Of a stretch of 64,000 bases of DNA, positions 43,248-54,232 are shown one piece after another. Each line of letters starts with the position of its first letter. Within the stretch, counting starts at the first letter, position 1. The notes beneath the pieces are model-generated. The model did no database searches, was not told the DNA's origin, and was given only the letters and a program-made list of their open reading frames with translations. The stretch lies in NCBI RefSeq assembly GCF_036373705.1, contig NC_089863.1:26455727-26519726 (forward strand). The letters are read 5' to 3'. Origin of the DNA: Amia ocellicauda (lineage: Eukaryota > Chordata > Actinopteri > Amiiformes > Amiidae). The translations under genes were made by a program, and so were the position numbers.

Positions 43248-44963
43248 ATGATGGATATGGGTGGCAGCCAATCCGATGAACTTGAGTTCTGCCTGGGGAC
43301 CGAGCAGGATTTCGAGCAGGTCCTGGACATATCGGAGGGGAGCCATGATGGTCTGGACTACATGGCGGTCACTTACCACTGCTGGCTGAAAGAACCAGGG
43401 CGCATGGTCTTCCTGGCAAAGAAACAGGGCAAAGTGGCAAGTTGTGCCGCCCTCACCCCCCACCTCCTTGTATTAACTGGAATTGGATTGTATTCTTCTA
43501 TTTCCTAATAACACCCCTAATATAAAATTGGTACATGTATGGGCAATAGAATGTACCAACTCCATATTAATGCCCATGATTTTGGAATGAGATGTTCGAT
43601 GAGCCGGTGTCCACACACTTTTGTCCTTGCAGTGTACACTTTGTTGACGGCAGCAAACCACATAATCAATGATGAAACTGATTATTTTAGTTTAATTCAC
43701 AAGATGTAGGAAATGACGCGAATCGTCAAATAACTGTGTCAAAAGAAAGCTACAAGGCGCTTTTGACTACAACGCTTTCTCACGCATCTCTGTGTCCGCT
43801 AGGTCGCCCTGGAGTCTGCACTCCTGGTGGACGGGGGTGAGACGGTGGTCCTGCAGGGGCTACGCGTGCACCCGGCCCAGAGAGGCCTGGGGGTGGCGGG
43901 GGCCATCCAGAGACACGTCAGCCAGTACCTCCGGACACACTGCCCCCTCGTCGCCACCCGCAGGCTGGCCAGGGGGGACGACCCGGGTCCGGAGGCCCTG
44001 TCCAAATACCGCCTGCTGTCCAGAGAGGTACCGCAGCCCCTTCTGTTGCCAGCAGTGATTCCACTTCCTTAGCCGCTGCTAACTATTTCCAAAATGTCTA
44101 AGGGATTTCCAATCGGCTCAGGGAAGTGTCTGTTCATTCCACTTACTGTAACATCTGTACCACCTTCTCAGTCAAAATGGACGCCCGCATAAATGGACTT
44201 AATTTGAAAAACTGCTAAAGGTAACACACTGAATTCCAGCTGCCGATCTTACGCCCAAGTATATGATTTATCAATTCTGTGAAAACAGGCCCTTACTGTT
44301 AACAGATTTAACTACCTACTGGTTGACTGGCTTGCTTATTAATTTGTTTCTGAACTGCTTTCCAACTTCTGAAATTCAGGCTCTGTGTGTGTCTGTCGGC
44401 AGGCCATCCTGACCCTGTGCGGCGAGGTGTCCGAACTGGGGCCCTTCCTGGTGGATCTTGAGCGGAAGCTGGGGCAGGAGGCGGGCCGAGAGGGGGTCCC
44501 GCAGCCTGTGCTCCTCAGCCAGGAGGCGGCGGAGACTCTGGTGCTGAGCGAACACGTGGTGAGAAACCTCCTTCCTGCTGGCAACATCATCAACGACTGG
44601 GAGCCCCTGAAGCCCATCGAGAGCAACCTGGAGATCCTGCGCAGGCGGGGGCTGACGTGGGTGGCGGACCGGGCGGAGCTGCCCGCCGCTCTCAGCCTTT
44701 GCACCACACCCTACCGCGTGCCGTACCGCCCGGACGCCTACCACTTCAACATCAACATCTTTGGCTCCGACCAGACCCGGGCCCGCTTGGTTTTCCTGGC
44801 CCAGCTGCGCCAGCTGCTGCCCTCACTCTGCGGCTACGTCATCTTCCACAACTACGTGCATCCCTCACTCTGGCCTGGGATGAGGGAGTTCTGCCGCAGC
44901 TCGGCCGGGGTTTCCCTCTTCCGGGACTACTGGGAGGAGCTGATGTTGGAGACTGATATCTGA
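43248..44963 (+). CDS. NAT16/HISAT-like N-acetyltransferase (324 aa, three coding exons)
   Basis: A GNAT-fold acetyltransferase of the NAT16 family; the characterised fish member (histidine N-acetyltransferase) makes N-alpha-acetylhistidine from acetyl-CoA and histidine in lens and brain. Coding exons are 43248-43436, 43803-44027 and 44403-44963, all phase 0. Residues about 12-62 contain ELEFCLGTEQDFEQVLDIS and GLDYMAVTYHCWL, aligned with human NAT16 FVVATEREFEEVLAIS and GLDYLPSRYHSWL. Exon 2 has VALES and the acetyl-CoA loop QRGLGVAG (89-96). Exon 3 has the family-specific C-terminal half (IINDWEPLKPIESNL, FNINIFGSDQ, ending LETDI against human LEADI). Intron 1 appears to use a GC donor (GTG then GCAAGT), because only that choice yields VVALES like human VIALES. 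The start is the first of two ATGs just inside an exon with an acceptor at 43227. Whether its substrate is histidine is inference. Confidence 0.9.
43519..43636 (+). mobile_element. Tc1-like 3'-end fragment in the acetyltransferase intron 1
   Basis: AATGCCCATGATTTTGGAAT, then AGATGTTCGATGAG, GTGTCCACACACTTTTG and a terminal GCAGTGTA are the end of a very common fish Tc1-like family. Only the last 120 bp or so remain. Confidence 0.65.
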
Positions 44964-45028
44964 GACACTCTACATCCCCCTCCCCCTGATTGGCTATCTG
45001 CATGGGCCTTACAGTTGCCAAAAAATCT

Positions 45029-45292
45029 GAGATACAGTCCAACCAGTGTTTGTTATTTAAACAACATTTCTCGGATTTGGATGATAGCAAATTATGGGCA
45101 GCTCAGACCATGGGAGAGGGCAAAGTGAGCCGGTTGAGCAGAATAAAACCTTAGTGTTGTGTTTTTATTCTGCTTAGCGAGGGCAAAACTGTTCAACCGG
45201 CTCGCTTTGCCTTCTCCCATGGTCTGAGCTGCCCATAATTTGCTATCATTCAAATCCGAGAAATGTTGTTCAAATAACATACACTGGTTGGC
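45029..45292. repeat. Large palindrome with poly(A) signals on both strands, 3' of the acetyltransferase
   Basis: The left arm 45039-45150 and the right arm about 45177-45292 are reverse complements with only a handful of mismatches. Landmarks are CCAACCAGTGTTTGTTATTT against AAATAACATACACTGGTTGG, and GCAAATTATGGGCAGCTCAG against its exact complement. The loop contains AATAAAAC on the plus strand and TTTTTATT (AATAAA on the minus strand). A further outer pair (45029-45043 and 45360-45374) surrounds it. It starts about 65 bp after the acetyltransferase stop codon, so that transcript would contain it if it uses the loop or a later poly(A) signal. Foldback transposon or palindromic duplication are both possible. 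Confidence 0.85.
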
Positions 45293-46636
45293 CCAGTGTT
45301 GTAAACGCGGGAACACTTTTCATTGGCCAGTGTTGATGATGGACTATACCAACCCGTATGTTGGACTGTATCACTTCAGAGATCTGGGAGGAGGCGTTAT
45401 GCAAAGTAAATTGGGACTAAGTAATTAAATAATAGATAAATACTAGTTATAATAGACCTGTATTCTGAATATATACAAATATCCTGGAAAAACAGTGCTA
45501 ATAATAAATAAGAGTTCTATAAAAGTGGGTCAGTCCATGAACTGGCACAAGAAAAGGCTGAGTCATCTATACACTCGACCCATGTCTGAACCGTAAAACA
45601 TGACAATTGCAGAGTTGTGAGAGGGATGAAATGTCTGGTTTTGATTTCATATTTATCAGAATAAACAGCCTGGAGAAAAATTACACAGTTCATTAGACTG
45701 AAGAACCGTACAGGGAGTTGCTGGACTGGCAATGACCAAACAACACCTGTTACACGTGTGTGCAAAAACAAAAAATACCTAATTTGTGAGTTTCCGCCAT
45801 GAAAAGGGGTGTTGGAGTGTTAACGCCTTCCTCCCCTTGTTTAAACATTGTGACTTGTTATCGTTGTTCGCTCCTCCGGGAGTGATATTTTTATTTTCTA
45901 TTTCCTGTCTGAAGCGCTCTGGGGCAACTTGCAGTGTAGGGCGCTATACTATATAAAAATGAATCGACTGACTGCTTGATTGATTCAATAACTGAGAACA
46001 CAGGTGTGGGATTGTATGGTTTGTGTGGTATACTTTCTTGTTGTCTAAATTTGTCTTCCTTTTCACGTCCCTGTGCCATTGAAAAAATAAAAAAGAATTA
46101 AACAGGAAATTGTGGTTTCCTTGGTTTGTACTTACTGGATCTCATCGTATACTTAAGCAGCTGTTTACACTTTATGGGCCAAAGCAGAATTTGTAAAATG
46201 ATCAGTAGCAGGCAGGAAATAACATTCAAATACTTCTGTTTGTGTGTGTGTGTGTTAATTCAACCCCTCCACGACATTTCTACCACTTTCTTTTTTACAT
46301 CAAATTAAATGAACAGCTGTTTCAATGCTGGTGAGAATTTACTTTTGTAATATCTGCTCTAGATGGTGAATTTCCCCATCAAGAAATACATTGTAAATGG
46401 AAATGAGTGATACACAATCATATTGGATCCCCTTTCATTGGAGACATGGTGGGTCATATGGCAACACATTCCCAGGAGCCCCAGTGTAATGCCTACAGGA
46501 CAAAATAAAAGTGGTGTTTAGGGTTGTTTTAAGAGTAAACTAACAGGAGCTACGCTTTACAAAACATTGACATTCAATTGTCCTCATTTTGTACCTGCAA
46601 ACCTGTTGGTCGACTTATGGGTTATGGGTTTGTTTT
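45293..46636. other. Spacer between the acetyltransferase and SLC39A1 regions
   Basis: Bases 45910-45985 (GAAGCGCTCTGGGGCAACTT, then GGCGCTATACTATATAAAAA) look like a LINE 3' tail of a type common in fishes. No gene is recognised. Confidence 0.4.
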
Positions 46637-46637
46637 T

Positions 46638-46677
46638 CAACAGGATGATAATGACCCTAAATACACAGCTAGATGAC
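46638..46677 (+). pseudogene. Relic of a Tc1-type transposase
   Basis: TTTCAACAGGATGATAATGA, then CCCTAAATACACAGCTAGA, reads FQQDDNDPKYTAR, an unmistakable echo of the Tc1 motif FQQDNDPKHT around the second catalytic aspartate, with one codon duplicated. The surrounding 46310-46960 probably belongs to the same heavily decayed element, but no inverted ends can be set. Confidence 0.55.
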
Positions 46678-46976
46678 GCCTAAATGACTTCATCCACAAA
46701 GAAAAGTAACAATCCATTTCAAATTGATTGTATTGGTCCCCATCAATGACTTTTACTGAACTATTTTCTTGGTTTAGGCCTTTTATGACTGTTTCCAACC
46801 AGTTAAATGTTGGTCACGGTTAGAATTTTAGTAAGTGTTGGATTGTGGGATTCCCCTTATTTAGTTGTATAATGTCAGTGACCAATGGCGTTGAATTTTA
46901 GTGACAAATTCAAAAAATGGCACTGTATCACCCCTCTCTACGTGTGTATGCTTTTTCAGACATGTTAGACAGCTAC

Positions 46977-47249
46977 GGCAGAGAACATGAGAACATTTCC
47001 AATCGAGAGGAGGTTATCGTGCTCGTTTGGTGTCCATTAATAACTAAGTGATCCAAGGATCCTATCCAGTCTATTTTTAAATGTTCCCAAATTTTCAGCT
47101 TCAACCACATCGCTGGGGAGTTTGTTCCAGATTGTGACGCCTCTCTGTATGAAAAGGGTGTCAATCGAGATGAGGAGATGAAAGGCGACTTGCCTCTTAG
47201 GAACAAAATAAGGAAATGGAGTAGAATGAGATCTGTATTCACTGCACAT
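46977..47249 (-). mobile_element. CR1-like LINE 3' end
   Basis: The minus strand encodes the end of a CR1 reverse-transcriptase protein: RGVTIWNKLPSDVVEAENLG then TFKNRLDRIL and a stop, with the short 3' UTR to about 46977 ending in AGAACATGAGAAC. The 5' part is absent. It is fairly well preserved, hence younger than most repeats here. Confidence 0.75.
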
Positions 47250-47894
47250 TATCTTTTTTTGGGCAGAAACCAGTGAGCTTTCTTTAGTTTGGTTTCCTCC
47301 CTATGGAAAACCACTTTAATTGCATCCTTGACATCTAGGAAGCTGACGACATTCCGGCTCTGATGGGGAACCAGTGCTTGGGCATCGCACTGTGCACTTT
47401 TGAGCCAACATGACGCACATGGGGATTCAGTTTCCCCTCAGCGCTGGTCAACCGGGCGAAACCGAACTGTCTACTTTCATTCGATACCACGACTGTCAGT
47501 CAGCAGCGGGTCCCGCCCACCCCCTGTCAGCTGAGGCGCCTGTTGGTGGAAAGTGAGTCAGACTGAACACGTGGTGTACCCTGGGTGACTCGATAGGAAA
47601 AATACACTAACTAGTAAATAAATTAACTCGTGTTCAAGAATTCCTTCTCTACACAGTGCTAGACAAGAGTAATATATATTTTTTTTTAATTTCCATAATT
47701 GAATAAACTATATTAGAGATTTCACCAGCACTGGGACGGGAGGAGACTGGCTCTACACGGTAGGTGTTTTAATGCAGAACAGGTCCAGAAACTTCAGGCA
47801 GACTTGGGCCTGTAGTTTCCTAAACTTTGCGGGACGAGGAGATGTGAACTTACGTGGCGCAATCCGTGTTCCCTGATCCCGGGGTTTGCAATCA

Positions 47895-47926
<32 letters not shown>

Positions 47927-48165
47927 AAAACACATAGCAGCGTCATCACTGAGAGAGATAACGGGAACAGCCGCCTCTTTTGTTCGTCTTCCGAGAAGTT
48001 GGGCTCAGCTCGGGCAATGGGACGCCGTCCAGCTGCGATTCCTGTCAATGACTCCCGTCTCCAACACCCCCCATGCACGGATAATAAATCAGCACATCCA
48101 TCGTGTGCCCCTTCCTCGGACACCCGGCTGACCCAGAGCCGGACAGCGGCGGGTTACTAGTAGTG
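47250..48165. other. Spacer upstream of SLC39A1
   Basis: Contains a (GAAA)n microsatellite at 47896-47930. The moderately GC-rich 47460-47560 and 47940-48150 could hold an SLC39A1 non-coding first exon, but none is defined. Confidence 0.35.
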
Positions 48166-48180
48166 GGAGATTGCTCGGTT

Positions 48181-48750
48181 TGTAGGTTATGGTTATTTGT
48201 CATGCATTGCGCTTGTCTGGTTAAAACTGTTCATTTATGTTGCAGTTTATGGTTACAGTGTAATGCATGGCTCTGGTCTGGTTAAAGCGATGTATTTATT
48301 GTGTAGGTTATGGTTACAGTGTAATGCATGGCTCTGGTCTGGTTAAAGCGATGTATTTATTGTGTAGGTTATGGTTACAGTGTAATGCATGGCTCTGGTC
48401 TGGTTAAAGCGATGTATTTATTGTGTAGGTTATGGTTACAGTGTAATGCATGGCTCTGGTCTGGTTAAAGCGATGTATTTATTGTGTAGGTTATGGTTAC
48501 AATGTAATGCATGCATTGCTCTGGTCTTGTTTATAGAAGTATTGCTTGTTTTGTAGGTTATGGTTACAATGGTTAATGCATCACTGGTTGATTACAACTA
48601 TCGCTTCTTTGGTTAATCAACGGATGCATTACTCGCGTTGTAGGTTATGCTGGATAATTATAATGCATTGCTCTGGTCTTGGTTAACTCAACAATTGCTC
48701 GTTGTGTAGGTTATGGTTAATAATGTGATGCATTGCTCCAGCGCTGGTTT
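48181..48750 (+). repeat. 61-bp minisatellite, about nine units
   Basis: The unit begins GGTTATGGTTACAGTGTAAT and contains GGTCTGGTTAAAGCGATG. The four central units (about 48245-48490) are nearly identical at 61 bp; the outer units diverge in sequence and length (up to about 85 bp). Homogeneous centre with decayed edges is the pattern expected from unequal exchange or slippage. It ends about 400 bp before the SLC39A1 start codon. Confidence 0.92.
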
Positions 48751-49152
48751 ATAAACCGCTTTGCATATTCATTAAATAGATTATTATTAGAGACGTACTT
48801 GCACCTGACGTTAACAATATGATCCCCTACAGGTGCAAAAACAACTGAATTTTGTGTATTCATTATTATTAATAGTACTATATAATAATAATATAGCAGC
48901 ATCGCTCATCGCAAGTTGCATAGGCACCGTTTTGATGAGCACCGGCCTATATCTAATTGCACATATGCATGTTTCAAAATCAATGCATTTTTGTTACGGT
49001 TCAGCTTCACCCATCTGCTCCCTCTTACAGTCCACATGCACGGCTCCTCTTCTCTCCTCCAGCGCCTTTTTCAATCGGGTTGCATGTCTACGGCGGCGTG
49101 AGGCTCCCGGTTGTCGCCCGACTGCTGTAGGAGAGCCAGAGAAGCGGCGGAG

Positions 49153-50849
49153 ATGGTCCGGGCCCAGTCCGGGCCGGCGGGCTGGGGGGCAGAGGGCACC
49201 CCGGCTCCTCTGCTGGTGTCCGGGCTGGCCGTCAAGCTCGGCGCGCTGTTCGTGCTGCTGTTCATGACGTTGCTGTGCGGCTTTGCACCGCTTTTCCTAG
49301 TCCGGAGCTCCTGGAGGTTCAGCGTGGACTCAGGTGAGTGTCTGCAAACCACTGAAAACGCATGTTTACATGTATGTTTTGTAATGGGTGTTATAGTGCA
49401 ATTACTGTTTTGGCTGAATTGTTATTTTTTGATGCTTCTGTAACAAAACCAGTCGCTTATTAGTCTTCTCAATACAGATAGTCTAAAGATAAGTTAGTCT
49501 CCCCACTTAAGGATATAACTTGTAACCAGGAGTGGGATTGATACTACACACATAGTGTTTGGAGGATAATACAATTATTTAAAGTAATACAAAATAAAAT
49601 TTAAACCTGAAGGGGATGGAAAAAGCTCATCAAAAATAAACAAGCACCAGAGATCACAAAGTGTATTTTGAGTTTAACACTGAGAGTTGCGGGAGAGGGG
49701 AACTTGCTGCCCGGCTGTTACGGAGCCTGGCTTGGCTGGCTGGGTTCCTTCAGGAAGAGGCAGGGATGGCGGGGGGATTCTGGACTGCCACCAACTAAAG
49801 GTGAGGTTTATTGGTCTTTCTCGCGTGGTGACATATGTTGTTTTTGCGCTTTAGAGACGAGGAGGAAGTGGCTGAGTTTAGTGAGTTGCTTTGCCGGCGG
49901 GGTGTTCCTGGCCACCTGCCTGCTGGACCTGGTGCCCGACTACCTGTCGGGGATCAATGAGGTGTTCGATACCCTGCAGATCACGGTAAGGGAGCGCCGA
50001 AATGGACTGCCTCCTTTGTTCTCCTTCTCTGTAAGCCCGGATCGGTTTTCTCCTCCGTTTATGATTTGATTTGAGTTTTGAGTGATTGTCAAGGGGGGTT
50101 TAGGTTAATAATATGATCTTATGCTAATCCTCCAGCTCGAGTTCCCCCTGCCCGAGTTCATCATGGCCATGGGCTTCTTCCTGGTGCTGGTGATGGAGCA
50201 GATCGTGCTGGCCTTCAAGGACCAATCGGGAGGCTCCCTGGAGGAGAGGCGGGCCCTGCTGGTGGAGTCCAGCATCCAAGGTGGCCGGGGCCTCGCCCAC
50301 GCCCACGGGATCGGCCGGGCCGGGGCCGAGGGGGCTGAGGACGAGGTGGGCCCGGGCGGGGAGGGCGTGCACCTCCACGTGGACTTCAACTCGCACTCGG
50401 TTATCCGCTCGTGCATCCTGGTGTTCTCGCTGTCGCTGCACTCGGTGTTCGAGGGGCTGGCGGTGGGACTGCAGCAGGAGCGCGACAAGGTGCTGGAGAT
50501 CTGCGTGGCACTGCTCATCCACAAGAGTGTCATCGCCTTCAGCCTGGCACTCAAGCTGACCCAGGGCCGGCTGAGGCGCGGCGTGGTGGCCGGCTGCCTG
50601 CTCCTCTTCTCCATCATGTCCCCCCTGGGTATCGGCCTGGGCACGGCACTCACCGCCACGGCCGCCACCCCCGAGCACCGCCTGGCCCGCGCCAGTCTAG
50701 AGGGCATCGCCGCCGGCACCTTCATCTACATCACCTTCATGGAGATCCTGCCCCACGAGCTGGGCGCCCCCCAGCACCGCATCCCTAAGGTGGCGCTGCT
50801 GCTCACGGGCTTCGCTGTGGTCACCGGCGTCCTCTTTATTAAGATCTAG
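49153..50849 (+). CDS. slc39a1: SLC39A1 / ZIP1 zinc importer (341 aa, three coding exons)
   Basis: A plasma-membrane ZIP-family transporter bringing Zn2+ into the cytosol. Coding exons are 49153-49333, 49855-49985 and 50136-50849, joined in frame by GT-AG introns. Eight membrane segments can be picked out. The first is VSGLAVKLGALFVLLFMTLL (about residues 22-41), and exon 2 supplies AGGVFLATCLLDLVPDYL. Exon 3 supplies LPEFIMAMGFFLVLVMEQIV, a cytoplasmic loop with short His pairs (HAHG, HLHV), and the ZIP signature HSVFEGLAVG (H206 to G215) with the metal ligands H206 and E210. Next comes IHKSVIAFSLAL with H233, and finally EGIAAGTFIYITFMEILPHE. Human ZIP1 has 324 residues; the extra ones lie mainly in the N-terminus and the His loop. 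The ATG has a good Kozak context, and the acceptor-like CTCCTCCAG at 49054-49062 suggests a non-coding exon upstream. Confidence 0.95.
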
Positions 50850-53780
50850 GTAGTGGGAGAAGAAATGGAGGGTTATTTGCCCCTTCTGCACCTTCAGAGG
50901 GTCTTGGGGGGGATATAAACAATGTGGGTGAGTGGGATTAAGAGAAACAGATCCAGAATTCCCCTGTTGGCAAGAGCTGACAATTGGACTGTTTTATTAT
51001 GATTTTTTTTTTTTTATGGTGGGGGCATATTTCTATGATCACGAGCTTCACTACTCGTACCCTGCCCCCAAGATTGTATCCCTGGGGGTGTGTTGCATGA
51101 CAAGACCACCTCCAACAGTGCAATACAGTACAATACATTGTAGGGTAGTTGTCCTGGGGAATCCATTAAAAATGTAACTTTTTAAAGCAATGGGATGTAA
51201 AACTACTACAGAGGGATTAATTTTGCAGTCTGTATTAAATAGGGAGATGGGCACGTACAGTTTACAAATTAATATTAGGATAGATTACGTGGAATAACAC
51301 TCGGACCTTTAATGGGGGTTTTACAAATCTGTTGAAGTTCAATCTGGCTGCCAGACACCGAGGTTTGTCCGTGTACTTGTTTATGTTGGATGCTAATCTT
51401 CTAAAAAAAATATATATATATATTAAAACATATTTTTTTATCGTGTACAAAGTTTATTAACAAGATTGCAAATCATTGATAGAAACTGTTTTTTGGGGCC
51501 CTGCGATCTAAAACGAGCAGAGCTGAGATGATCGCGATCGTGCTGCTTACGTTAAGGTGAGCGGGGGTGTAGTGTGTATTTCATTAGTAGTCACTGGCCT
51601 GCTTTTGTGTGGTCCAATGACGCATTCATTCAACGCTTTTAAACAGCTGTCTCTCCAAGGGTCATTTGCTTTAGTCTGTCTTCTGTGGTCCTACTGAAAG
51701 GTTTCCTGGTGGATGTCCAAAATATTTTAGTGTCAATCCTGCCTGGTAATTAAAAAAAAAAAAAAAAGATGTAGCTGGTATGTTACTTCTTATTTCCACA
51801 AAATTGTAACCTTTTATATACTGTATTCTGTGCCTCGAACATCCTGTAATCATTGTCTGCCTGGGATCAGAAGAAGGAGGAGAAAAAAACGACTTAATTT
51901 TGTTCTTTGTCCTCGTTTGTAGTTGTGCTTCTTGCGTAGGTAGAGTGGTAAAGGATCGCTGTGCTTGCTGAACAGACGCAAGACACGTAAATGCGTATTG
52001 TGTAAACGCGTCTGACGTAACTCCAGAAACTCAGTCGCCCCTTGAAAAGGTGGCAGCAGCTTTATTTTATTTGCTCAGATAATAATAAGGAAAATGCTGG
52101 TATATCTTTAACTTTTAACACCTCAGTTACAGGTATTGCTAGCATTTATTTGCCTTTTTAATTTTAAATAAATTGCTTCTTGTCCGTTCGTCACTTGCCG
52201 AATCGCTAGCCGTCTTTCCTGACAGTCTGCGATTTCCGTTGCCAACTGGTCAAGGAAGGTTCACAGATGTGTGCTTCAAAGGATCAACCCAAAGGGGCGG
52301 TCAGAGACTTCAAATTATGTTTACTGCGCTGTTAAGGTCAAGAGCGTTAGTCACTCTGCAGCGTTGCTCAAGTTGTTTAACTAGGCCGACTGCCTACTAT
52401 CATTTGAAGGTTTGTTGACACTTGGCTATGCTTGCTTGTACGTCAATTACATTTCCTTAAATGTGAAAAGCAAATTCACTATTATTATTATGATTTGGCT
52501 ATTGTATGTACATAATAAATGTCATTAGTTAGCCTCTAAAGCATCCATTCATCTTTCCCACTACTTTACAGTGGACAGTTGACTAAATCTTCCTTATATC
52601 TGCCTAGTAAGTCAATCAGTTTCAAAGAATTTGTGATCGGACCGAAATATATTTGAATGTACAGATGTTCGAGGGCATAAACAAAGACAATGTTGTGCGA
52701 GGGGGAACATTTATTTTATTTCAACTAAAATGGATATATTAATATATTGGTAGTGCAATGTAGATCAAACCAGTTGCGTACTCCCAAAATAATTTAAAAA
52801 GCGCTATGCAATCGCCTATGACGTCACCGACATCCAGCGTGAATCATTTTTTTTCTTCGTCTGTTTTTCTTCCCTGGGGTGCAGTTTGTACCATTAATTT
52901 TTTTTTTTTAAAGCGTCAGACAGCCACCAAACCGAAACCAGACAGTCACATTCTCGTTTCCGCTCTTTTCTGCTATTTAAATACTTGTTGTGTCCTTTCT
53001 CTGCCTTGCAATTATTTTATAACGAGATTCTATGGCATATAATGTTGTTTCAAGTCAAGATCATTGCAATAAACGTGTTTTCTACGGTGTGCGGTGTGTC
53101 TGTCCTTCATGTTTAGGTGCAATGGGAGGTTTGGGTGCAACATTGGTGAGATGCTGCCCTATTCTGGTGATTCGTGGTACTCCACAAAATCGTGGATTCT
53201 CATTCTTCCACCTGGATGATTGATGCATCCCGATTATGCGCAAACTTTGGACACTATTTTATATATATAAAAAGCCGGGACTTTTGTGCTTTTGTGGAAA
53301 CGGGGGTTAATTTAAACTATACAACAGTCTCTACATGTACCTGTAGTTTCAATTCCGTTAATTACATCCCGTCTATATTATATTTACGCAGTATTTACAG
53401 AGGGCGTGTAAGTATTATTATCGCAAATATTTCCACGCCTGACATTAATAATCACGTCAGACTGCAATGACGTCACGGTGGAAAAACTGTGCAGGCGCCT
53501 TTATCCAATGGTTTTACAAACGCATCACAATCATTAAAAAAGCAATACACAAAGAAAGAACGGGTTAGATCCTCTTAAATTTCATATTTCGAAGTAAACA
53601 TGCAATTATTTAAATGTTACTTTAATCGCGTCGTACTTGTATCTTTTCCATTTGGGTTCCAAACATGCATTTCTCATGTCTTTTCCCAAAGCTACAAATG
53701 CATGTCTTGTTCTTGTGAAAAACTTCACATTTTTAATATTCGACTGCTGTCCGCTTTATTAATGCTTTTTTCTGTATAAA
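50850..53780. other. SLC39A1 3' UTR and spacer before CRTC2
   Basis: The SLC39A1 3' UTR starts here; its end is not certain (ATTAAA at about 51165 and AATAAA at about 52166 and 52513 are candidates). No repeat family is recognised beyond short A/T runs. Confidence 0.35.
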
Positions 53781-53782
53781 TT

Positions 53783-53831
<49 letters not shown>
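53783..53831. repeat. Poly(A) plus (AT)n microsatellite
   Basis: A run of about 14 A followed by about 17 AT units, 400 bp upstream of the CRTC2 start codon. Confidence 0.93.
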
Positions 53832-53836
<5 letters not shown>

Positions 53837-53993
53837 TGTCGTTTGACGTTTTTGACGTAGTTTGAGCCAGCACTACTACGCTGTCTTGCGCTCATATTTC
53901 AAATCGTACGTTTGACATGTTCGTACCCGGAAGAGCACTTGCGGGTAAAGTATCAACATCCACTTCTGCTGTACAGCAATACTAATGTAAATA

Positions 53994-54014
53994 AACTACA
54001 CTTCCCATGGTGCA
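53994..54014 (+). promoter_or_regulatory. ZNF143/THAP11-type motif in CRTC2 promoter, first copy
   Basis: ACTACACTTCCCATGGTGCA closely follows the SBS consensus ACTACAATTCCCAKMATGC. It lies 220-240 bp upstream of the CRTC2 ATG. An ETS-type ACCCGGAAG occurs at about 53926. Confidence 0.6.
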
Positions 54015-54122
54015 CCGCGTTGTTTTCCTGCGTTCACGCTTCCCCGCCAAGATGGCTCCCGGAACTTGTAGTCCTGCAGCCGAGGCACCATTATAGGCCT
54101 TCGCCTTCACGCCAGGGGAAAG

Positions 54123-54144
54123 AACTACAAATCCCATCAGCGCC
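54123..54144 (+). promoter_or_regulatory. ZNF143/THAP11-type motif in CRTC2 promoter, second copy
   Basis: AACTACAAATCCCATCAGC is a second match to the SBS consensus, same orientation, 129 bp after the first and about 90 bp before the ATG. A partial inverted match (GGAACTTGTAGTCCTGC) sits at about 54060. Confidence 0.6.
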
Positions 54145-54232
54145 CGTGGGCCGATTTCCAGGGATTCCCCCCTCCTCTGTCCTCCGCCCCTCCCCGCCTG
54201 CCCTCCTCCCAGTTCGCTTTCACCGAGTAAAG

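Noticed and set aside
48181-48750. CRISPR-like regular repeats
   Set aside because: The units are contiguous 61-bp tandem copies without spacers, in a vertebrate genome.
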